Part shown: positions 58,442 through 64,000 of the stretch, in pieces
Layout of the letters: every line of letters starts with the position of its first letter
Numbering within the stretch: position 1 is the stretch's first letter
Assembly (NCBI GenBank): GCA_963779735.1
Contig: CAVZZJ010000004.1
Span: forward strand, 310,001 to 374,000
DNA: 64,000 nt
Source: Bog-473 sp963779735
GTDB taxonomy: Bacteria > Actinomycetota > Acidimicrobiia > Acidimicrobiales > RAAP-2
Reading direction: 5' to 3'
Program-made: the position numbers and the translations under genes
The notes under the pieces: model-generated
Seen by the model: the letters and a program-made list of their open reading frames with translations, nothing else
Told to the model about the DNA's origin: nothing
Databases searched by the model: none

Positions 58442-59341
58442 ATGAGCCCGCGTGACGCAGCGCATGAGAGGGCGAAGGAGATCAAGACGGTCGATCCACT
58501 CGCTGCTCAGGATGCCAATCAGCGGGAAGGATCACCGGGCAGGACTTCCAAGTGGCGTCAGCGTTGGGAAGGATCAGCCTTCCAAGATCTGGGCCGTGCT
58601 CTCGGAGCGCTCGAGTTTGGAAATTCCATCATCCTGTTCGGAGCAGCACTTTTGCTCTCGGTCCTCCCGCTCGTCATCCTCCTCAGCGCACTGGCCAGTG
58701 AGCGGGTGGATGACGACTTCGCCAGGCATCTCGGGTTGAATCGACAAGGATCTCGTATTCTCGAAGGACTCTTCACTACATCGAATGTCTCGTTCAATCT
58801 CGGCGTCTTCGTTAGCCTCGTCCTGTCCCTCGCCGGCACGATCGCCGTAGCGAGGTCGGTCCAGGTGATTTACGAAGGTGCCTTTGAACAGGCACACGCC
58901 CGCGGAGCCCGTAACCTGCTTCGTTGCTTCGTTTGGGTTGCGGGCCTCGCTGGGTTGCTCATTTTGGACGGCGAGATCAGTGGATCCTTGCGCAACGGGC
59001 CAGCCGGCCCCCTGGTGCTCGGGCTGGTTGACTTCGTCCTTCTGACCCTCTTCTTCTGGTGGTCGATCCACTTCCTCTTGGCCGGAAAGGCATCGTGGAG
59101 TGGAGTTGGTCCCTCGGCAGTGACGACAGCGGTGTTTTGGATGGGTCTCGGGGTGTTCGCGTCGTTCTATCTTTCCTCGACCCTGGTTTCGGACAGCAGG
59201 TTGTACGGGAAGATCGGTGTGGTATTCACCCTTGTAACGTGGTTCATTGCCATCGGAGCGGTCATTACACTCGGTGCCGTTGCTGGCGTGGTGTGGCAGA
59301 AACGGAGATCGCAGCGTGCGGAGCAGTCGAGACGCGGCTAA
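58442..59341 (+). CDS. YihY/virulence factor BrkB family membrane protein
   Basis: 299 residues. Cytoplasmic N-terminus (about 50 residues), then the YihY core with about six helices: FGNSIILFGAALLLSVLPLV, VFVSLVLSLAGTIAVARSVQ, LVLGLVDFVLLTLFFWWSIH, VTTAVFWMGLGVFASFYLSS and GVVFTLVTWFIAIGAVITLG. The final basic tail (WQKRRSQRAEQSRRG) is cytoplasmic. The family was once misnamed ribonuclease BN; its transport function is unproven. It follows the truncated MFS gene by 2 bases. Confidence 0.88.
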   Translation: MSPRDAAHERAKEIKTVDPLAAQDANQREGSPGRTSKWRQRWEGSAFQDLGRALGALEFGNSIILFGAALLLSVLPLVILLSALASERVDDDFARHLGLNRQGSRILEGLFTTSNVSFNLGVFVSLVLSLAGTIAVARSVQVIYEGAFEQAHARGARNLLRCFVWVAGLAGLLILDGEISGSLRNGPAGPLVLGLVDFVLLTLFFWWSIHFLLAGKASWSGVGPSAVTTAVFWMGLGVFASFYLSSTLVSDSRLYGKIGVVFTLVTWFIAIGAVITLGAVAGVVWQKRRSQRAEQSRRG

Positions 59342-59664
59342 CTCTCGATGCGTTCGGCGAACCTAACGGCACCGTGCACCTTTACGTCCAACAGCGCGGA
59401 GGGTTCCGAGACTTCCAATCTTTCCTCAGGTGAGCAATTGCTATCAGTCCTAAGGACCTGATGATTACGCTGAGTGCGTGGAGGTGAAATCCGGCTCCGG
59501 GTTGGGCTCGCCTAAACGGGCGTAATGATTCTTGTCGTCCTAGGGCTCGAAACCGAAGCTAGCGCGCCAGCCTCTCCGGCAAAGCCATAGAGCAGGCCGA
59601 ATCTTTAGGTGGTCTTCGATGCGGGCTCAGCGGCGGGCGCAGAGCGCCTATAGGGCCACGGACC

Positions 59665-59890
59665 ACCCGAATTCGACCCTGAGTGGTACGAAGCCACGGT
59701 CCAGCCGGCTCTGGCGGGCTTCACCCTGCCCGCCATCGCCAAGGCCACGGGCGTCTCGACTTCGGCCGCGGCGAAAATGGCGTGCTGGTCGAGCAAGCCC
59801 GCACGTTCGACATTGGGTAGCGCTGGCTGGAGCTGGCGGGGGTCGAGGTGCCTGAAGCTGACAGCGCCAGTCCGGGAGGTTGCTGATAGT
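59665..59890 (+). pseudogene. remnant of a helix-turn-helix C-terminal domain
   Basis: One plus frame reads EWYEATVQPALAGFTLPAIA and KATGVSTSAAAKM, and a second continues ARPHVRHWVALA. These match a recurring actinobacterial C-terminal module (ILPxLxxxxLxxIxxATGLSxxxxxxIRxGxxxPHxRHW). Frameshifts and stops break the gene, and no N-terminal part remains. The rest of 59342-60351 has no gene. Confidence 0.5.
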
Positions 59891-60351
59891 GACGCCGGAC
59901 CGGCGAAACGGTTTCAGGACCTGAGCCCCGATACGACGCTCGCTATAAGTCAATTTGGATCGTAAGAAAGTCGAGCGGGAATGTGCCGCCGGGCCGCCGA
60001 GCCGCCGAGTCTTGCCAATGGGGGAATGGTCACTCGTGGGAATTGGGTCCTTAGCCCCTATCGCCTACACCGCCACAGGATTAGCCTTTCCAGACCAGTC
60101 ACGTTGCAATTCCAGCCATAGACATCGAACTCACCCCTTGCACAAGAAAGTTGAGGTCGGAAGATGAGTTCGACGAGTCAGAAAGGCTCCTGGCGCCAGT
60201 TGCCGCCACCCCCCAGCGAATTCGCAACGGCGGCGGCACACCCGTGGTGTTCCCGTGCCGTTCGGGTTCTGCTCGATGTGTTCATGAGGCTTGGCGCCGA
60301 TGGCGCACCTGATTTCCCAAAAGGGTCCGCTGTGGCGGCGGACGCCTGCGC

Positions 60352-62994
60352 ATGAGAAGGCGTACGAGACATAACAGCAGCGCCTTCTCGGCATGCCCAC
60401 AGCGAATTCGCCGGCTCGTGACGTGCGTCCTTCCGGTCCTGTGCGTCGTTGGGGCTCTCTCGGTCGTGGGATCCGAATCCGCATCTGCGGCCTCACCGAC
60501 TCCAGCGGCGAGTTCGTTGGATCTGGCCCACTCAAACGCTACCCAGCAGCAGCTCGCCAACGGATGGCTGGTGGCCTCCGACGGCGGCATCTTCTCCTTC
60601 GGTGATGCCCAGTTCTACGGATCGACCGGCGCCATCCACCTCAACCAACCGATCGTGGGCATGGCGGCAACCCCCTCGGGGAACGGCTACTGGCTGGTGG
60701 CCTCCGACGGCGGCATCTTCTCCTTCGGTGATGCCCAGTTCTACGGATCGACCGGCGCCATCCACCTCAACCAACCGATCGTGGGCATGGCGGCAACCCC
60801 CTCGGGGAACGGCTACTGGCTGGTGGCCTCCGACGGCGGCATCTTCTCCTTCGGTGATGCCCAGTTCTACGGATCGACCGGCGCCATCCACCTCAACCAA
60901 CCGATCGTGGGCATGGCGGCAACCCCCTCGGGGAATGGCTACTGGCTGGTGGCCTCCGACGGCGGCATCTTCTCCTTCGGTGATGCCCAGTTCTACGGAT
61001 CGACCGGCGCCATCCACCTCAACCAACCGATCGTGGGCATGGCGGCAACCCCCTCGGGGAACGGCTACTGGCTGGTGGCCTCCGACGGCGGCATCTTCTC
61101 CTTCGGTGATGCCCAGTTCTACGGATCGACCGGCGCCATCCACCTCAACCAACCGATCGTGGGCATGGCGGCAACCGCCTCGGGGGACGGCTATTGGCTG
61201 GCCGCTGCTGACGGAGGCATCTTCAGCTACGGAGGGGCAAGTTTCGACGGCTCCATGGGTGGGACTCTCCTTAATCACCCCATCGTGGGAATGGCCGGGT
61301 TCGCCGATGTGGTAACCCCAGACACCACGTCCACGCCGCCCAACGGTGGCAGCAGCGGCGGCAGCAGTAGCGGTGGAGGCACCGGCAGCGGTAGCGGCGG
61401 TAGCGGCAGCAGTGGCAGTGGCAGTGGTGGCAGTGGCAGTGGCAGTAGCGGCGGTGGCGGTGGCAGTGGCAGTGGCAGTGGCAGTGGCAGTAGCGGCGGT
61501 GGCAGTGGCAGTGGCAGTAGCGGCGGTGGCGGTGGCAGTGGCAGTGGCAGTGGCAGTAGCGGCGGTGGCAGTAGCGGCGGTGGCAATAGCGGCAGTGGCA
61601 GCGGAACTCTCGCAGGAGTCGTGAGCGACGGCGACAGCTATTGCGCCGTGCTTTCCTCCGGCGGTGTGGACTGCTGGGGGGAAAACGGTAAGGGCGAACT
61701 GGGGAACGGGACCACCACCGACACCGACGTGCCGGTGGCGGTGGTCGGCTTGGGTGGCACGGGCACGCTGACCGGGGTAGCGAGCCTGAGCAGTAGCGAT
61801 GATGAAGACGGCTATTGCGCGTTGCTTACCTCGGGCGGTGTGGACTGCTGGGGGGCAAACACCTGGGGGGACCTCGGGAACGGGACCACCACGGAGAGCG
61901 ACGTGCCGGTGGCCGTGGTCGGCTTGGGTGGCACGGGCACGCTCTTTGGTGTTACGAGCCTGAGTAGCGACGACGACTACGACTATTGCGCCGTGCTCAC
62001 CTCCGGCGGTGTGGACTGCTGGGGGCAAAACCTCGGGAACGGGCCGACTAATCCCGACAGCGACGTGCCGGTGGCCGTGGTCGGTTTGGGTGGCACGGGC
62101 ACGCTGTCTGGTGTGGCGAGCCTGAGTAGCGACCCCTACAACAACGGCAGCTATTGCGCCGTGCTTACCTCGGGCGGTGTGGACTGCTGGGGGTTCAACC
62201 TTATCGGTGAACTCGGGAACGGGACCACCATCTACGCCGACGTGCCGGTGGCGGTGGTCGGTTTGGGTGGCACGGGCACGCTCTCTGGTGTTGCAAGTCT
62301 GAGTGGCGACGGCGGCTATTGCGCGTTGCTCACCTCCGGCGGTGTGGACTGCTGGGGGGTAAACAGTTGGGGGGACCTCGGGAACGGGACCCTCACCTAC
62401 AGCGACGTGCCGGTGGCCGTGGTCGGTTTGGGTGGCACGGGCACGCTGTCTGGTGTGGCGAGCCTGATTAGCAATGACGACTCCAGCTATTGCGCGCTGC
62501 TTACCTCGGGCGGTGTGGACTGCTGGGGGTTCAACGCTGACGGCGAACTGGGGAACGGAAGCGGGGATACCAGCGACGTGCCGGTCAGCGTGCCCGGTGT
62601 GGGTGGCACGGGCACGCTGACCGGGGTAGCGAGCCTGAGCAGTAGCGACTATGACGTGGGCTATTGCGCCGTGCTTACCTCCGGCGGTGTGGACTGCTGG
62701 GGTTCCAACGCTGACGGCGAACTGGGGAACGGAAGCCTGGCTTCCGACAGCGTGGTGCCGGTGGCCGTGGTCGGTTTGGGTGGCACGGGCACGCTGTCTG
62801 GTGTGGCGAGCCTGAGTAGCGACCACTACAACAACGACGGCGACAGCTATTGCGCCGTGCTTACCTCCGGCGGTGTGGACTGCTGGGGGTACAACGGTGA
62901 TGGCGAACTCGGGAACGGGACCACTACCTACAGTGACGTGCCAGTGGAGGTGGTCGGTGTGGGAGGCACGGGCACGCTGAACGGGGTGAGCTGA
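60352..62994 (+). CDS. secreted repeat protein: 42-residue repeats, Gly/Ser linker, RCC1-like domain
   Basis: 880 residues. Signal peptide at about 20-47 (RRLVTCVLPVLCVVGALSVV, then an AAS-type cleavage). Residues about 70-290 hold five near-identical plus one or two diverged copies of a 42-residue repeat (WLVASDGGIFSFGDAQFYGS, TGAIHLNQPIVGMAATPSGN), a family I know from acidimicrobial secreted proteins. A pure Gly/Ser stretch (about 325-420) follows. Then come about eight RCC1-like repeats (YCAVLTSGGVDCWG, GELGNGTT, SDVPVAVVGLGGTGTLSGVA). It was probably built as a surface propeller on a flexible stalk. There is no anchor motif at the end. Function unknown. Confidence 0.85.
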   Translation: MRRRTRHNSSAFSACPQRIRRLVTCVLPVLCVVGALSVVGSESASAASPTPAASSLDLAHSNATQQQLANGWLVASDGGIFSFGDAQFYGSTGAIHLNQPIVGMAATPSGNGYWLVASDGGIFSFGDAQFYGSTGAIHLNQPIVGMAATPSGNGYWLVASDGGIFSFGDAQFYGSTGAIHLNQPIVGMAATPSGNGYWLVASDGGIFSFGDAQFYGSTGAIHLNQPIVGMAATPSGNGYWLVASDGGIFSFGDAQFYGSTGAIHLNQPIVGMAATASGDGYWLAAADGGIFSYGGASFDGSMGGTLLNHPIVGMAGFADVVTPDTTSTPPNGGSSGGSSSGGGTGSGSGGSGSSGSGSGGSGSGSSGGGGGSGSGSGSGSSGGGSGSGSSGGGGGSGSGSGSSGGGSSGGGNSGSGSGTLAGVVSDGDSYCAVLSSGGVDCWGENGKGELGNGTTTDTDVPVAVVGLGGTGTLTGVASLSSSDDEDGYCALLTSGGVDCWGANTWGDLGNGTTTESDVPVAVVGLGGTGTLFGVTSLSSDDDYDYCAVLTSGGVDCWGQNLGNGPTNPDSDVPVAVVGLGGTGTLSGVASLSSDPYNNGSYCAVLTSGGVDCWGFNLIGELGNGTTIYADVPVAVVGLGGTGTLSGVASLSGDGGYCALLTSGGVDCWGVNSWGDLGNGTLTYSDVPVAVVGLGGTGTLSGVASLISNDDSSYCALLTSGGVDCWGFNADGELGNGSGDTSDVPVSVPGVGGTGTLTGVASLSSSDYDVGYCAVLTSGGVDCWGSNADGELGNGSLASDSVVPVAVVGLGGTGTLSGVASLSSDHYNNDGDSYCAVLTSGGVDCWGYNGDGELGNGTTTYSDVPVEVVGVGGTGTLNGVS
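60565..61194 (+). repeat. five tandem 126-bp repeats
   Basis: Copies begin at 60565, 60691, 60817, 60943 and 61069, each 126 bp, almost without silent differences (one gggaatgg variant near 60935). A diverged sixth begins at 61195. Each encodes one 42-residue protein repeat. Confidence 0.95.
61340..61608 (+). repeat. low-complexity Gly/Ser-coding stretch
   Basis: Runs of ggcagtggcagtggtggc type units (6- and 9-base periods). Encodes the flexible linker of the 880-residue protein. Prone to slippage and assembly error. Confidence 0.95.
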
Positions 62995-63239
62995 TTCTGT
63001 GCGCGGTCGACTCGTCTCTGCGGTCAGGGGATAAATCGGCGACGCTGATGCGAAATCGATGAGATCTTGGACGTTGAACCAGGCGCTCGATTCGCCTGAG
63101 AACCCACCTGCACCGGATCGAAGCCTCAAGCCCTCGCCATCTATGGTGCAAATCAGCGACGCCCAAGTCCGAACTGGGCTACCTCGGGAAGGACGTTCCG
63201 GCGTAGGGTGAACGCCCGACGTTCGATCAGCGAGAAGGG

Positions 63240-64000
63240 ATGGGCGTGGCACCAAAGAGGACGGTCAGCGCACTCCTCTTGGTGGCGTCGACATTCGCCC
63301 TAATGACTTCGGCATCGGCACGTACGGTTCCGTCAAGGACCTCTATTGCCAAAGGCTCGATGGCCGACAGCAATCTGACTGACACCACACTCGGCACCGA
63401 TGCCTTCGGCGAAAGCGTCGCTATAGCGGGCAACACAATCGTCGTCGGCGACGAGGATCACAACAACCGTGGCTACGCGTACGAGTCTGACCGCGCTGGC
63501 CTCGGCTGGCAGCTCTCCGGCGAGCAGTCGGGTTCCAACGGCTTCGGCATCACTCTTGCAGGATCGGGGCCGAACCTCGCCGTCGGCACCTACAGCGGGC
63601 GCGCGGTACGTGTACGCGCAAGGCGAACACGGTTGGCACATCACTGCCGCTTTGAAGAGCCCCGCTGGGGACGATGAGTCGTATTTCGGCTATTCGGTCG
63701 CCCTCTCAGGTGCCACTTTGGTGGCGACTGCAGATAGCAAGCCCTCGAACTCCGGCCAGCTCTTCGTGTTCACCGATGGGCCGACCGGGTGGGCAAAGAC
63801 GGCCGAGCTGGGTGACCCGGACATCCGCCGGTACAGCATCTTCGGCAGTTCCGCGGCCATTTCCGGCAACACCATGGTGGTCGGCGACCTTTATGGCGCC
63901 TCAGGGCAAGGCCGAGCCTACGTTTATTTCGATGGGTCAACGGGTTGGGACCAGGCCGCCGAACTGGTTGACCCGGACGACGGCCGAAAAGATACCTTCG
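63240..64000 (+). pseudogene. FG-GAP/integrin-like repeat secreted protein, frameshifted and partial
   Basis: Signal peptide (KRTVSALLLVASTFALMTSA), then FG-GAP blades: FGESVAIAGNTIVVGDED and FGITLAGSGPNLAVGTYS. At 63597-63600 an extra G in cagcgggcg moves the frame. The continuation in another frame is perfect FG-GAP sequence (YVYAQGEHGWHITAAL, FGYSVALSGATLVATADS, IFGSSAAISGNTMVVGDL) to the window edge. The extra base could be a real mutation or an assembly error. A GTG at 63246, with gagaagg upstream, is a likely start. Probably a cell-surface adhesin or binding protein. The 62995-63239 gap before it has no gene. Confidence 0.75.

Noticed and set aside
60565..61194. CRISPR-like periodic repeat
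   Set aside because: The 126-bp units are contiguous, without spacers, and are in frame with a coding sequence.
60532..63255. A 907-codon open frame on the minus strand opposite the repeat protein
   Set aside because: It is a mirror of the low-complexity plus-strand gene; the translation is Ala/Thr/His-rich nonsense with no start or motif.

Overview
The window is high-GC bacterial DNA from an actinomycete-type genome, most likely the Acidimicrobiia or a close relative. This is inferred from gene content, not from any search: LLM-class (F420/flavin) oxidoreductases, mycothiol-type enzymes (a PIG-L deacetylase and two maleylpyruvate-isomerase-fold proteins), a DUF1918 protein, ECF sigma/zinc-finger anti-sigma pairs, and a secreted protein built on a 42-residue GGIFSFGDAQFYGS-type repeat.

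Layout. (1) 0.2-17.3 kb is ordinary chromosome. It holds an ECF sigma factor with a membrane-anchored BNR protein; tag DNA glycosylase; a tightly coupled minus-strand lipid operon (LLM oxidoreductase, thiolase-like protein, KAS III, nucleotidyltransferase); a thioesterase; threonine aldolase; a second LLM protein; a PIG-L deacetylase; an ECF sigma/anti-sigma pair; ahcY with a two-hairpin leader; a PQQ-propeller surface protein; and an SDR reductase. (2) 17.6-25.3 kb is a probable island beside tRNA-Arg(CCT). A 28-bp sequence at the tRNA 3' end recurs perfectly at 25.24 kb, and a G-rich block of about 165 bp is present inverted at both ends. Inside are a DinB/MDMPI protein, MarR, a DUF1593 hydrolase-like protein, TauE/SafE and an acyl-CoA ligase. 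(3) 25.3-31.5 kb holds a serpin, then a gene graveyard with tRNA-like sequences, an IS110 fragment and other coding debris, then a SnoaL-like protein and a cytochrome P450.

(4) 31.8-54.3 kb is the most unusual part. It is a row of small, functionally unrelated genes in both orientations: VOC, cyclase-ATPase, HAD, MDMPI, TMEM175, DUF4234-like, metallopeptidase, MsrA, MTHFR-like, DUF427, sulfotransferase, DHFR/RibD-like and many unknowns. Nearly every interval carries one copy of a degenerate imperfect palindrome of about 30-40 bp, with arms GTGCCCC and GGGGCAC around a GCCGG centre. A tyrosine recombinase with an intact R-K-H-R-H-Y set lies at 44.85-45.76 kb, and a 20-bp inverted repeat is found at 31.82 and 54.30 kb. 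One further cassette-like unit, an MDMPI gene between two copies of the palindrome, lies at 18.6-19.3 kb. I interpret this as an integron-like gene-cassette array with a non-canonical recombination site. The inference rests on architecture only; the palindromes could instead be REP-like elements or terminators.

(5) 54.3-64 kb holds an MFS exporter, a PLDc_N/SHOCT protein, a 5'-truncated second MFS gene coupled to a YihY/BrkB protein, an 880-residue secreted protein (five near-identical 126-bp repeats, Gly/Ser linker, RCC1-like repeats), and an FG-GAP protein that carries a one-base frameshift and runs off the right edge.
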